Below, in pieces: positions 1-9,336 of a stretch of DNA of 64,000 nucleotides. Source of the stretch: Poriferisodalis sp965231925 (GTDB lineage Bacteria; Actinomycetota; Acidimicrobiia; Acidimicrobiales; Poriferisodalaceae); the NCBI GenBank assembly GCA_965231925.1, contig OZ246894.1, positions 3,968,001 through 4,032,000 on the forward strand, given 5' to 3'. Positions within the stretch are counted from its first letter, which is position 1. Every line of letters starts with the position of its first letter. Below the pieces are notes generated by a model. It had not been told where the DNA came from. It saw nothing but the letters and a program-made list of their open reading frames with translations, and did not search any database. Made by a program: the position numbers and the translations under genes.

Positions 1-109
1 TTCGAAGTGGCGCATGGCCTGCGACCATCGTATTGCGCCGGTATCACATCGCAAGAGCCATTTGGCTACACAGCGACGGCGAACGCTGACGAATGCCGCG
101 CTGTCGCGT

Positions 110-529
110 TCAGACTGGGGTGAAGCGGAGCAGGGCGGGGCCGTCGGGGGTTGGGTCGAAGACGGCCTGCACCGACTGGCCGATGTGGACCGTCTCGGGA
201 TCGCAACCGACGATGTTGGTGACCGCCCGGGGGCCTTCGTCGAGTTCGACGTATGCCAGGACGAATGGTGCTGCTGCGCGCCAGGAGCCCGGTATGCGCC
301 GGGTGACCGTGCAGCTGTAGACGGTGCCGCGCCCTGACGCCTCGAACCAGGTCACCGAGGTGCTGCCGCACCGGTCGCAGCGCTCGCGCGGGTACCACAC
401 GACGTGGTCGCAGTTGTCGCAACGGGGCAGCTCCAGCCGGTCTTCGGCGGTCGCGTCCCAGAACCGCTGCGTCTCCAGATTCGGGTTCGGCGGCGGGACC
501 GGCAGCCCAAAGTGGCCGAGATTGCTCAC
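110..529 (-). CDS. DUF35 OB-fold protein with zinc ribbon, acyl-CoA-associated
   Basis: This is a 139-residue protein. An N-terminal helix is followed by a rubredoxin-like zinc ribbon (CDNCDHVVWYP, then CDRCGS, about residues 37-55) and an OB fold containing GRGTVYSCTV and FVLAYVELDEGPR. Length and order match stand-alone DUF35 proteins. Family members partner with thiolases or MaoC-type hydratases in acyl-CoA and steroid side-chain breakdown, holding the acyl-CoA near the catalytic subunit. It starts 39 bases downstream of the thiolase stop on the same strand, so the two are probably one transcription unit and one complex. The family call is firm; the substrate is unknown. Confidence 0.9.
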   Translation of the reverse strand: MSNLGHFGLPVPPPNPNLETQRFWDATAEDRLELPRCDNCDHVVWYPRERCDRCGSTSVTWFEASGRGTVYSCTVTRRIPGSWRAAAPFVLAYVELDEGPRAVTNIVGCDPETVHIGQSVQAVFDPTPDGPALLRFTPV

Positions 530-568
530 AGCGATGACCTCACTTGGGTTCTCCTCACGACAACGCGC

Positions 569-1735
569 TCACGTCGTTCTCCCCATGACGAGGGTGGCGC
601 TTCCCATGCGTGTCGCGAGGCTGCCGCCGGTGCCATGCGCAAGGGCCAGCTCGCAGTCGGGAACCTGCACCGCAGCGTGGGCTTCGCCGCGCAGCTGTCG
701 CACGGCCTCGATCACCTTGGTCATGCCGCCGCGGTTGGCCGGGTGGTTGTTGCACAGGCCGCCGCCGTCGGTGTTGAACGGCAGCACGCCACCGGGCGCC
801 TGCAGGGCGCCGTCGGACACGAAGCGCCCGCCGTCGCCCTTTTCACAGAAACCGAGGTCTTCCAGCGTCATCAGGACCGTGATCGTGAAGCTGTCGTAGA
901 TCGACACGTAATCGATGTCGGCGGGCGTCACGCCGGCTTCCGCGAACGCCAGCGGGCCCGAGCGTGTCGCGCCGGTGTGTGTGAGGTCGATGCGCCCGCC
1001 CGAGGTGTGCTTGATCGACGTGCCGGTGCCCAGCACCGGAACGCAGTGGCGGTCGAGCGACGCCGCCACGGTCTCGCTGACCAGCACCAGCGCTCCCCCG
1101 CCGTCGGTGATGACGCAGCAGTCGAGCCGGTGCAACGGATCGGAGATCATCGGCGAGGACACCACTTCGTCCACCGTGACGACATCTTGGAGGAACGCAT
1201 TCGGGTTGTGCTGCGCGTGCGTCGAGGCAGCCACCTTGACTTCGGCGAGTTGCTCCGATGTCGTGCCGAACTCGTGCATATGACGCGCCGCGGCGAGCGC
1301 GTAGCCGCCGGGCACCGACATGCCGAACTGGTTCTCGAACGAGGCCTCCGGCGCCGAGCTGAAGCGGGCGCTGCCGCCGGGTCCTGCACCGCCGGTGCGA
1401 GGCTTTCCGGCCAAGGTGATCAGCGCCACATTGACGTGCCCGGCAGCGATGGCCGCTGCAGCGTGCTGAGCGTGCACCAGATACGCCGAGCCGCCGGTCT
1501 CGGTGTCGTCGATGTAGCTGCAGTGAAGCCCGAGGTACTCCACCATCGACAGCGCACCGAACCCCGGCGCGTCGCCCGCGGAGTAGTAGGCGTCGACGTC
1601 GCTGAGGGACAGACCCGCATCGGCAAGTGCCCCCGCCGCCACCTCGGCGTGAATCTGCGGCAGCGTGCGGTCGGGCAGCTCGCGGCCCGGATGCTCGTAC
1701 GCCCCCGCGATGAGTGCCTTGCCTCGAATCGTCAC
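569..1735 (-). CDS. Ltp2-like thiolase-fold lipid-transfer protein or aldolase
   Basis: From the GTG at 1735 this is 388 residues, normal for SCP2-type thiolases. An open frame extends upstream to 2083, but that sequence does not look like protein and would overlap the divergent gene at 1958. The body shows the thiolase fold: DDTETGGSAYLVHA at the position where classical thiolases carry the nucleophilic Cys, CVITDGGGALVLVSE, GGGLCNNHPANRGG and HGTGG near the end. The nucleophile position reads Gly-Gly-Ser-Ala, so there is no Cys. That matches the Ltp2 group, which are steroid side-chain retro-aldolases working with a DUF35 partner, rather than true thiolases. The downstream DUF35 gene supports this. 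Exact substrate is not visible. Confidence 0.85.
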   Translation of the reverse strand: MTIRGKALIAGAYEHPGRELPDRTLPQIHAEVAAGALADAGLSLSDVDAYYSAGDAPGFGALSMVEYLGLHCSYIDDTETGGSAYLVHAQHAAAAIAAGHVNVALITLAGKPRTGGAGPGGSARFSSAPEASFENQFGMSVPGGYALAAARHMHEFGTTSEQLAEVKVAASTHAQHNPNAFLQDVVTVDEVVSSPMISDPLHRLDCCVITDGGGALVLVSETVAASLDRHCVPVLGTGTSIKHTSGGRIDLTHTGATRSGPLAFAEAGVTPADIDYVSIYDSFTITVLMTLEDLGFCEKGDGGRFVSDGALQAPGGVLPFNTDGGGLCNNHPANRGGMTKVIEAVRQLRGEAHAAVQVPDCELALAHGTGGSLATRMGSATLVMGRTT

Positions 1736-1957
1736 CGGCGGCACGCTAGCCGCGGCCTCGCGGCGGGTGCATTTCCAGCTTCCCTCCACACGATCGCGGC
1801 CAGAAACGGCGAGTCCGCGCAGCAAAGACTGACGGCGGTTCCGCGTGCAGCAGTGGCGGCCGACACGACATGACATCGCGCGGGAGGGCTGAACCGCGCT
1901 GGGGGAAGCCGAGAGTGCGGGCCAGGCGCTGCCGCTGGGAGCGTTAGCTTCGCGGCG

Positions 1958-4423
1958 ATGCTGAAGCCATATCGAGTGCTGGACCTCACTGACCACCGGG
2001 GCGCGATGTGCACCTCCATCCTCGGCTCGCTGGGTGCCGAAGTGATCCTCGTCGAAGGCCCTGACGGCCGGGGTCGAGACCACCGCGAGCAGGGGCCCGA
2101 CGGGACGTCGCTGAGCTGGTGGAACCTGCGCCGCGGTGCTCAGAGCTGCGTCATCGGCGACCGGAACGAGCTGCTGGAGCTCGTCGCCGGGGCTGATGCA
2201 CTGATCGAGTCGCCTGATCCTGGCCTGGGCCTCGACCCCGATGAGCTGCGTGCCATCAATTCAGGGCTCGTGCATACCACCGTCACACCATTCGGCAGCA
2301 CCGGTCCCAAGGCCGGCTGGGCGGCATCGGATCTCACCATCGCGGCGGCTGCGTGCAGCGCCGCCATCACCGGCGACGCCGACCGCTCGCCGCTGCGCAT
2401 CACCGCAGCGCAGAGCTGGCTGCACGCCGGTTCGCACGCCGCGGTCGGCACGGCGCTCGCGCTGCGCCAGCGCGACCGCAGCGGCTACGGCCAGCACGTC
2501 GACATCTCGGCGCAGCAGGCGATGATGCAAACGGCCTTTCCGGGACATGTTCATGCGCCCAACCAGTACCCGTCGGCACGGCGGACCTCCGGGGGCATCC
2601 TGCTGCTCAACTTCCACCTGCAGTTCGTGTACCCGGCGTCGGATGGCTACGTGTCCATCACCCTGCTGTTCGGCGACACCATCGGCCGCTTCACGGCACG
2701 GCTGATGGACTGGGTGCACGAGGCAGGCTGCTGCGACGACGAGCTCGCCGCGCTGGATTGGGTCGACTTCGGGATGCGCCTGTTCACCGACCCTGAGAGC
2801 GCGCCAGGCCAGCTCGAGGACGCCAAGGCTGCGATCACCCGGCTGACCAGCACACGGACCCGCGCCGAGCTGTTCCTGGAAGCGCAGCGGCGCGAGCTGC
2901 TGCTAGCTCCGGTGTACGCCCCTGCGGAGCTGACGGGCGTGGAGCACTTCAACGAACGCGGGTACTGGGACACCGTCGATGACCCGGCGTGGGGCAACGT
3001 GATGACCCCCGGCGCATGGTGCAAGCCCAGCAGCACACCGCTTCGCGCCCTCGGCGCCCCGCCAGATCTCGGCGCGGACACAGCAGCCGTGAAGGCGAAG
3101 CCGCGCTCGGCGCTGCTGGACGCCGCGGAGCAGCTGCGGCGCGGCAACGGCGATCCGCCGAGTCCGAGTCTGAGGCCGCTTGAGGGAATCAAGGTGCTCG
3201 ACACGACATGGGTGTATGCCGGGCCGTTCACGACACGAGTGCTCGCCGATTTCGGCGCCACCGTCATCAAAGTGGAAGGACCGGGGCGATTCGACGCCGC
3301 ACGCGGCAGTGGCGGTGGGCTGAAGGGCGACATGGGACCCGATGCGTCAATCCAGTACGGAACGCTGAATGCAGGCAAGCTCGGCGTGACCATCGACCTG
3401 AACGTCGCAGAAGGCCGCGAGGCCTTCTGCGACCTCGCCGAATGGGCTGACATCTTCGTGGAGTCCTACACGCCGGGCACGCTCGACGACTGGGGCATCG
3501 GCTACCGGACGCTGTCGGCCCGCAACCCGAACCTGATCATGCTGAGCACCAGCCTGATGGGCCAGACTGGGCCACTCGCCACCTTCGCCGGCTTCGGCAA
3601 CCTGGCCGGGGCCATCACCGGCTACTACGAGATGACCGGCTGGCCGGACCGGGCGCCGGCGGGGCCGTTCCTCGCCTACACCGACTACGTCACCCCGCAG
3701 TACATGGTGCCCCTGCTGCTGGCCGCGCTCGACGCCCGCGACGCCGACCCGGAAGGCCGCGGACAGCATCTCGACTTCGCGCAGGCCGAGGCAGCAGTGC
3801 ACTTCCTTGCGACCGAGGTGCTCGAGCACACGGTCAATGACACTGCTGCCACGCGATTGGGCAATGCGGATCGGTTCATGTGCCCCCATGCGATGTACCC
3901 GTGCGACCCCGGCGACGCCGACCCCGACAACCCGCTCGAGGCGCCGGACCCGTGGATCGCCGTGGTGTGCGAGACCGAGCACCAGTGGGCATCGCTGTGC
4001 GGGGTGCTCGGCGCTGACGGCGGGGCGGTTCCCGCCGATCTGGCAGCCCTCGACGCAGCGGGACGAGTGGCCCGCAGCGACGAGATCGACGCGGTGGTCA
4101 GCACCTGGGCTGCGGCACACACACCCGCCGGGGCCGAGGCGGCACTGCAGGCCGCGGGCGTCCCTGCACATGCAGTTCAGAATGGCTTGGGCTGCTTCGC
4201 CGATCCGCAGCTCATCCATCGCAGCCACTGGCTGGACGTCGAGCACCCAGTACACGACCGCATGATCGTGGAGGCGCCCCGCCTGCAGCTCAGCGCGACA
4301 CCTCACGAGGTCACCAGATCGGGGCCGAGCCTGGGCGAGCACAACGACCTGATCCTGCGAGACATCCTCGGCTACGACGACGACCGCATCGTCGAACTCG
4401 CCGTAGCCGGCGCCATCGGCTGA
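1958..4423 (+). CDS. Tandem (two-domain) CaiB/BaiF family III CoA-transferase
   Basis: This 821-residue protein has two family III CoA-transferase domains in one chain. Domain 1 (about residues 1-390) begins YRVLDLTDHRGAMC and includes LGSLGAEVILVEGP and GYGQHVDISAQQAMM. Domain 2 (about 405-821) begins PLEGIKVLDTTWVYAGPF and includes VLADFGATVIKVEGPGR, then AYTDYVTPQYM at the usual position of the catalytic Asp, GRGQHLDFAQAEA, and ends with SLGEHNDLILRDILGY. Members move CoA between carboxylic acids; single-domain forms are about 400 residues and act as interlocked dimers, so the fusion may be an internal pseudo-dimer. Domain 1 lacks a clear catalytic Asp motif, and domain 2 is probably the active half. 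The gene is divergent from the thiolase across 222 bases, and its stop lies 6 bases from the convergent DUF499 gene. Confidence 0.9.
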   Translation: MLKPYRVLDLTDHRGAMCTSILGSLGAEVILVEGPDGRGRDHREQGPDGTSLSWWNLRRGAQSCVIGDRNELLELVAGADALIESPDPGLGLDPDELRAINSGLVHTTVTPFGSTGPKAGWAASDLTIAAAACSAAITGDADRSPLRITAAQSWLHAGSHAAVGTALALRQRDRSGYGQHVDISAQQAMMQTAFPGHVHAPNQYPSARRTSGGILLLNFHLQFVYPASDGYVSITLLFGDTIGRFTARLMDWVHEAGCCDDELAALDWVDFGMRLFTDPESAPGQLEDAKAAITRLTSTRTRAELFLEAQRRELLLAPVYAPAELTGVEHFNERGYWDTVDDPAWGNVMTPGAWCKPSSTPLRALGAPPDLGADTAAVKAKPRSALLDAAEQLRRGNGDPPSPSLRPLEGIKVLDTTWVYAGPFTTRVLADFGATVIKVEGPGRFDAARGSGGGLKGDMGPDASIQYGTLNAGKLGVTIDLNVAEGREAFCDLAEWADIFVESYTPGTLDDWGIGYRTLSARNPNLIMLSTSLMGQTGPLATFAGFGNLAGAITGYYEMTGWPDRAPAGPFLAYTDYVTPQYMVPLLLAALDARDADPEGRGQHLDFAQAEAAVHFLATEVLEHTVNDTAATRLGNADRFMCPHAMYPCDPGDADPDNPLEAPDPWIAVVCETEHQWASLCGVLGADGGAVPADLAALDAAGRVARSDEIDAVVSTWAAAHTPAGAEAALQAAGVPAHAVQNGLGCFADPQLIHRSHWLDVEHPVHDRMIVEAPRLQLSATPHEVTRSGPSLGEHNDLILRDILGYDDDRIVELAVAGAIG

Positions 4424-4429
4424 ACTACG

Positions 4430-7400
4430 CTAGTCCTCGCTGAATCCGGTGCCTTCCTCGAAACCGAGTACTCGGGTGTTCTCGTTGACGTCGCGGATGA
4501 GGTCGCCAACGAAGCCGCCTGGCTTGCGGACTTCGACTTCCACTCGTACGACGACTTCTGCATCTGGATGACCGATGAGGTGGGTGAGGACATCGTCGCT
4601 GACCTGGGTGAATGCGCGGGTGGGACGTTCAGGGTTCAAGACAATCGACCCTCGAAAGACGCCGAGGACTGGACGCGACGGATCCGTCTGAGAACCGGAA
4701 CCTTCGCTTTCGTCGTTTGCGCCACCCCCGAAGTAGTCGTCCCCGCCTGAGGCACCACCACGGTCACCTCCCGGGTCGCCGCCATCCCCGCTCGTCCCTC
4801 CAGCATCGTCGCTCGCAGCTGCTTCACGGTCTCGCTCGTGCTGCTGCATCGCCAAGTCAGGCTGAACGATGAGATGGGATGGCGTCACTGCCGCTGTTCG
4901 CTCCCCGGGCGGGCTCAGCCCCAAATAGCGACCGGCCGCCTCGTCGTAGGAAACGGCGACGGCAAATCCCTCTGTCGTCCAAGCGATGCCCTCGGGGCCG
5001 CGTTCGACCGTGGACATCAGCACATCCTGATCACGCAAGCGCGGCAGGTACACATACCGTGCCATGTCTTCCCAAAGCGCCGCGAGTGACACATGGCCGC
5101 CTGCCCAGCGCGACGCCAGCACCCCGTCGAGTTGCTGCCGCAGCAGGACCGCTGGGAACTGCGCGCCCAGGCTGCCGTCGTTGACGAGCCTTCGGGCAGC
5201 GTTCTCGGCTATGCGCGCCACCGGCTGCATCGTGCTGAGCTGATGGTCGACGGCGCGCCTGCGACCATTCCGCTCCCCGGCCGCGCTGTCCGCGTCCAGC
5301 CTCACCACCTCCAGCGTGACCGCACCCCGCGGGTCCTCTTGCTGGGGAACCAGGAGGAAGCGGTAGGCCTCCGCAATTCGCAATCCAGTGGCCTGGTCAG
5401 CCCGCTCGCGCTGCGTCCGGGCAAGGTTCATCTGCTGGGCGTCGAGATTCAGGTCGTCTTGACGCGTGCAGATGCCTTCCCAAGCCAAGTACTCGGCAGC
5501 GGCCTGTTCCAGGGCCTCAGCGGCGCGCTGCTCAGCCGCGGCGAACACCAGCATGTTCCTGTACTGACGCGGTCCGGCACCTCGTTGTTCAAGAATCTCT
5601 CGCGCCGTGGACACAGCGGGCGAATCGTCAGAATTCAGAGTCAGTGTGGTCCCGGGTTCCAAAACCACCAGGCGCGCACGCGGCTCGTCAGCCACATCGG
5701 CGCCGCTCGCCGGAGCGACATGGACACTCGCGAATGCGTCGGCTTGTATGCCCACCCTGCCGCTCCGCTCGCGCAGCCTCCTGACAATCTCAGCGTGCAA
5801 TTGGAAACGATCGCCCGAAAGCAGGTTCTCGATCTCGTCACGTGCGGTTCTCGTCACGTTCTGCTGCCGATCGAACCAGTACCGGTCGCGGTCGACGTAC
5901 AGGTATGGCGCCTCGGCAACGAGCCGGCTCAGCGCATCAGACACCGGACCCGACGGGTCGCCGACGAGGGTGGCCCCGAGCCGTACGCGACGCAGATCCA
6001 AGCCTTGGTTCGGCCCTCCGACTCGGGGAGTCGCACCGACGAAGATGGTCCGAGCAACCCGACGCGCCGCATGCAGCGCCCCCAGATGAGGGGTTGCGCG
6101 GTCGATGCGGCCCGCGTGCGATGACTGTCCGTCCACGTCAGAGTCGATGACTGGATGCCAGTAGTCAGGCAGCCGTCCGGCCAGCTCATTGACTACGCGG
6201 TCGTCGCCCAAGGGGATCGAACAGGGCAGGATCAGGGGCGACTTGTCATCGCTCGCCCAGAGCGAGTCAATGGTTGCGGCCATCAGCCGAAGCACACCGC
6301 GAGTGCGCTGGAAGCGATCGATCGACGACCAGTCCTGATAGAGCCGGTCGAACACTTCCGGGTGGATCGGATACGCCGCCTTGATGCGCTCGACGAACGC
6401 GATCTCGGAACACTCGGAGGGGAAGTCGGCGCGTCGAGACCGGTAGAGCCGACCGAAGGCCTCTGCGGTTTCGTCCCGGTGCGCTCGTGCCTCATCGCTG
6501 AGCGGCTGGAAGAGCCGCCGACGCACGATCTCGTAGCTCTCGTCGCCGCTCGCCGGCTGCCAAGTCTCCGCAAGACGGTTCGTGACATTGGTCAACCGAC
6601 GCAGCGCCTCCCGCCCGGCTGTGCCGCCCACCTCCAAGCTCGACACCGCGAAACTGTCCTCGTTGGTGTCGGCTTCCTCCGAAGCGGGTATGGACACCAC
6701 GAACAGCGCCCCGTCGGTCGCCCTCGTCGCCTCCGAGAGCGTCTGGGCGAAGCTGAACTGAGAATCGAAGCTGCCGCCGGGCAGGTCGGTGCGCTCGTAG
6801 AGTTCGCGTGCGTAGGCGACCCATTCGTCGATAAGGATCAGGCACGGCGAACAGACCGTGAGCACGTCCCGGATCGCCTCGCCGGGGTTGGTGCGGTTGC
6901 GGTCGCTGTCGGCGACCAGTTCGTACGCCGCTGCACCACCGAGCTGCCACGCAATCTCGCCCCAGATCGTTTGCACCTCGGTGCCGTCGGGCTTGGCGTG
7001 TACCTCGCCAGCGCCGAAACGGTTGCCGACGACGACGGCGCAGTTCACTTCGGGCAAGTTGTCAACACCGGCATCGCGAACCAGATCGGCGACCTCGGTC
7101 GGCATTTGAGATAGGTCGAGACCTGACACCAGGTGGTACAGCGCAATGAGACTGTGAGTCTTTCCGCCGCCGAAGTTGGTCTGACAGCTGATGACCGGCT
7201 GTCCGCCTTGCCCCGACACACGCCTGACGGCCAGCGTGAGCAGGTCGCGCAACCCCGCAGTCAGGTAGGTGCGCTCGAAGAACCGCCGCGGATCGGCATA
7301 CTCCTCGCTGCCCTCGCCCCGGCGAACCATCTCCAGGTCGGCTGCGAACTCCGCAACGCTGAACCGGCCCGAGTGAATGTCCTCATGGGGGTGGATCACC

Positions 7401-7915
7401 TCCCGCCATGGCCTCAACCCAGCAGGCGGCGAATCCACCACGTTGAATACCGCACCGGGGTGCTCGCTCTCGTCGCTGCGCTGCGTGCGCTCATACTGCG
7501 TTCGATTCAAGTCGTCGAGCAAATCCTGTACGGCAGCAGCTTCCGAAGGTGCGACCGCCTCGATCAGGGTGACGATCCCGCTCAGCGTGTACTGGGCGTC
7601 GTGTAGCTGGAAACGTCTGTTGTGAGCCCACTCGTTGCGCTTGTCACGAAGTGAGAAAACGAGGTTGCGAGCACCGCGCGGCAACTGCCGCTCGAACCTG
7701 CCCTGCCAGCAGTCGGCAATCACCCGCAGCAGAAACGCTGGGTCGTCCTCGGAGTAATCCCGCAGCGCCGGACGCGCCGTCGCAGCAAACGTTGCTGCCC
7801 AATCCGCGGCGCCACCGGCGCCGCTCGACATGTGCCGATCGATGAACGGACGCAACACGCGCGCCAAGACCTCAAACGCCTCCCCCACCCGTGCCCGGTT
7901 GCTCATCTCCGCCAT
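4430..7915 (-). CDS. DUF499 (BrxC/PglY-like) large P-loop ATPase of the defence operon
   Basis: I chose the ATG at 7915 because GGAGG lies 7 bases upstream; it gives 1161 residues. The N-terminus (about 1-150) looks like a Swt1/HEPN-type domain (NRARVGEAFEVLARVLRPF, LRDKRNEWAHNRRF). A P-loop follows near residue 255 (CQTNFGGGKTHSLIALYHL), with a Walker B-like strand CLILIDEWVAYARELY and a sensor-like LFVVSIPASEE. A Gly/Asp/Ser-rich low-complexity linker (about 1035-1095) precedes a small C-terminal domain. DUF499 ATPases are found in BREX (BrxC/PglY) and in DUF1156-helicase gene clusters. It is the last gene of the minus-strand operon and is separated from the preceding gene by about 310 bases, so it may also have its own promoter. 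Confidence 0.85.
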   Translation of the reverse strand: MAEMSNRARVGEAFEVLARVLRPFIDRHMSSGAGGAADWAATFAATARPALRDYSEDDPAFLLRVIADCWQGRFERQLPRGARNLVFSLRDKRNEWAHNRRFQLHDAQYTLSGIVTLIEAVAPSEAAAVQDLLDDLNRTQYERTQRSDESEHPGAVFNVVDSPPAGLRPWREVIHPHEDIHSGRFSVAEFAADLEMVRRGEGSEEYADPRRFFERTYLTAGLRDLLTLAVRRVSGQGGQPVISCQTNFGGGKTHSLIALYHLVSGLDLSQMPTEVADLVRDAGVDNLPEVNCAVVVGNRFGAGEVHAKPDGTEVQTIWGEIAWQLGGAAAYELVADSDRNRTNPGEAIRDVLTVCSPCLILIDEWVAYARELYERTDLPGGSFDSQFSFAQTLSEATRATDGALFVVSIPASEEADTNEDSFAVSSLEVGGTAGREALRRLTNVTNRLAETWQPASGDESYEIVRRRLFQPLSDEARAHRDETAEAFGRLYRSRRADFPSECSEIAFVERIKAAYPIHPEVFDRLYQDWSSIDRFQRTRGVLRLMAATIDSLWASDDKSPLILPCSIPLGDDRVVNELAGRLPDYWHPVIDSDVDGQSSHAGRIDRATPHLGALHAARRVARTIFVGATPRVGGPNQGLDLRRVRLGATLVGDPSGPVSDALSRLVAEAPYLYVDRDRYWFDRQQNVTRTARDEIENLLSGDRFQLHAEIVRRLRERSGRVGIQADAFASVHVAPASGADVADEPRARLVVLEPGTTLTLNSDDSPAVSTAREILEQRGAGPRQYRNMLVFAAAEQRAAEALEQAAAEYLAWEGICTRQDDLNLDAQQMNLARTQRERADQATGLRIAEAYRFLLVPQQEDPRGAVTLEVVRLDADSAAGERNGRRRAVDHQLSTMQPVARIAENAARRLVNDGSLGAQFPAVLLRQQLDGVLASRWAGGHVSLAALWEDMARYVYLPRLRDQDVLMSTVERGPEGIAWTTEGFAVAVSYDEAAGRYLGLSPPGERTAAVTPSHLIVQPDLAMQQHERDREAAASDDAGGTSGDGGDPGGDRGGASGGDDYFGGGANDESEGSGSQTDPSRPVLGVFRGSIVLNPERPTRAFTQVSDDVLTHLIGHPDAEVVVRVEVEVRKPGGFVGDLIRDVNENTRVLGFEEGTGFSED

Positions 7916-8225
7916 TGTCTGCCTCCACTCAGTCGAACCGAGACGCACAGCGACCGGAATTCTGCTCTCAAGGATGTCGTCATACTCCCGTCACCGATAT
8001 CCTTGGCGCATCTGATCCCCGCCCGCTGGGCCGACCGCACGGAAGGCCCCCGGGCGGGTGTTTCTATTATGCGCACTCTCGTTCTCATCGACGGCCAAAA
8101 CCTGTGTCAGCCCTGACGCACAGCCCATCGCCCTCGGCCATGGCCACACCCGCGCATCGCGCTGTGCCCTCAAGTCGTGCTGCCACCGAAGCTACGCCTG
8201 AAGGCATGTTGGCCTTCCGGGCGAA
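7916..8225. other. Intergenic gap inside the defence operon
   Basis: No full gene is visible in these 310 bases. They contain the SD sequence for the DUF499 gene (CCTCC on the plus strand around 7921-7926) and, on the opposite strand, the start of what looks like a NYN-domain gene (see 8069-8116). A promoter for the DUF499 gene could lie here, but I see no convincing -35/-10 pair. Confidence 0.4.
8069..8116 (+). pseudogene. Possible relic of a NYN-domain nuclease gene (first 15 codons)
   Basis: A short frame begins MRTLVLIDGQNL and stops after 15 codons (TGA at 8114). The hydrophobic strand followed by Asp-Gly-Gln-Asn-Leu is how NYN/LabA-like PIN-fold nucleases begin (first catalytic Asp). 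Nothing further of the domain is visible downstream. It points against the operon that surrounds it. I read it as a leftover from an earlier gene at this site; chance similarity over so few residues remains possible. Confidence 0.3.
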
Positions 8226-9233
8226 TCAGGCCGTCGCAGTCTGAGCGTCGCGGACGACATCGACCAGGTTCGCTGCGTGGTCCTCGATTTCTGCGACTGG
8301 CAGCCCAGTGTCCCATTCGTGGGCGATGGTCTTGAGCATCATCACGGTCGGCGCGACAGCATGCCAGAGCACTGGCCGCAACCGCGACCGGAGGCTGACC
8401 GTTCGCCTCCCGCCTGCCATTTCTGTGTCCATCATCCCCACCAACGTGTTGGGGTCGCCATGAACCGCGCCGTGGAGAAATCCCAGTAGCGCTTTGTCCG
8501 GAGGCAACTCCAAGTCAGGGTTCGCTCCACGCAGGGCATCCATCGCCGCGGCCATGCGTGTAGCGATGGACGGCGCTCCTTCTTTCGCTTTGAAACCGAA
8601 TCGTTGCCCGATGTCGTCAAACCCGGCGAGAGCCATCTTGTGCGAGGCAATTGTCTCAGCAAGCTCTTTCGTCTCTCGTGCCGAGAGCACAGACCATTCC
8701 GACATCTCGTTGGCTTGCTTGATCGCGTTTCGTATATGGCCGTAAGCCAGCGTCACGGCACGCTGCAAGAGCTCAGCGGGGTCTGCCCCGTTCGTGTTCA
8801 GCCATGATGCTGTACAGGCCGCCTCCATGACGATGCGGCTCAGCGACATCAGCGAGAACACGGTCCGCTGTGGCAGGCATACGGCTATCGCGTGCAGATG
8901 ATCCTGCGCTGACCAGACTTGTGCTGCTGCCTGTGACTTGGCGAGTGCTGCTCCGCGCTCGTTGCCGAGAATCTCATCGCGAGTCCTGGGGGGAACGCCG
9001 CGCTGCTCCAACAACGCAGGAATATCAGCCACCCAAGGGTTTGTTGGCTTCGGTACCAACGGATCCAACTCATCCATGCAGTCTGCGAGGCTGCGGATTT
9101 CGTTTGCTGCTTGGGTGAGCAGTTCGTTGACGTTGACTGGACTAACAGCAGCAGGGATCGGCGATTTGTCGGTGTCTGGCTGTGTCGGGATGACTTTCAG
9201 CGCGGGCTGTCGCCTCGATCGTTTGCGGGCCAT
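8226..9233 (-). CDS. Unrecognised helical protein within the defence operon
   Basis: The protein has 335 residues and starts at an ATG. Residues 1-35 are basic and Pro-rich (MARKRSRRQPALKV), probably disordered. The rest looks all-helical, with LSRIVMEAACTASWL, YGHIRNAIKQANEMSEW, GFLHGAVHGDPNTL and PTVMMLKTIAHEW. The pattern of a helical bundle with scattered His and Arg recalls DUF5677-type or HEPN-like proteins, but I cannot assign it. It lies 103 bases after the end of the DUF1156 gene and 310 bases before DUF499, on the same strand, so it probably belongs to the system. No catalytic motif is evident. Confidence 0.6.
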   Translation of the reverse strand: MARKRSRRQPALKVIPTQPDTDKSPIPAAVSPVNVNELLTQAANEIRSLADCMDELDPLVPKPTNPWVADIPALLEQRGVPPRTRDEILGNERGAALAKSQAAAQVWSAQDHLHAIAVCLPQRTVFSLMSLSRIVMEAACTASWLNTNGADPAELLQRAVTLAYGHIRNAIKQANEMSEWSVLSARETKELAETIASHKMALAGFDDIGQRFGFKAKEGAPSIATRMAAAMDALRGANPDLELPPDKALLGFLHGAVHGDPNTLVGMMDTEMAGGRRTVSLRSRLRPVLWHAVAPTVMMLKTIAHEWDTGLPVAEIEDHAANLVDVVRDAQTATA

Positions 9234-9336
9234 GTCCGCGAGTATGCCGAAACGGCACGCACCTACCCATCAGCAGGGCAAGCGTCACCTGCCTCGCCGC
9301 GAACTGCCGAAGCACATCGAGCCATTGGGGTGCTGG

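Noticed and set aside
404..1873. Long plus-strand open frame of 489 codons
   Set aside because: It lies opposite the thiolase gene and has an Arg/Ala/His-rich composition typical of a shadow frame in GC-rich DNA.
1736..1957. Upstream extension of the thiolase to 2083
   Set aside because: The added residues do not resemble protein, overlap the divergent CaiB start, and the family begins at the GTG at 1735.
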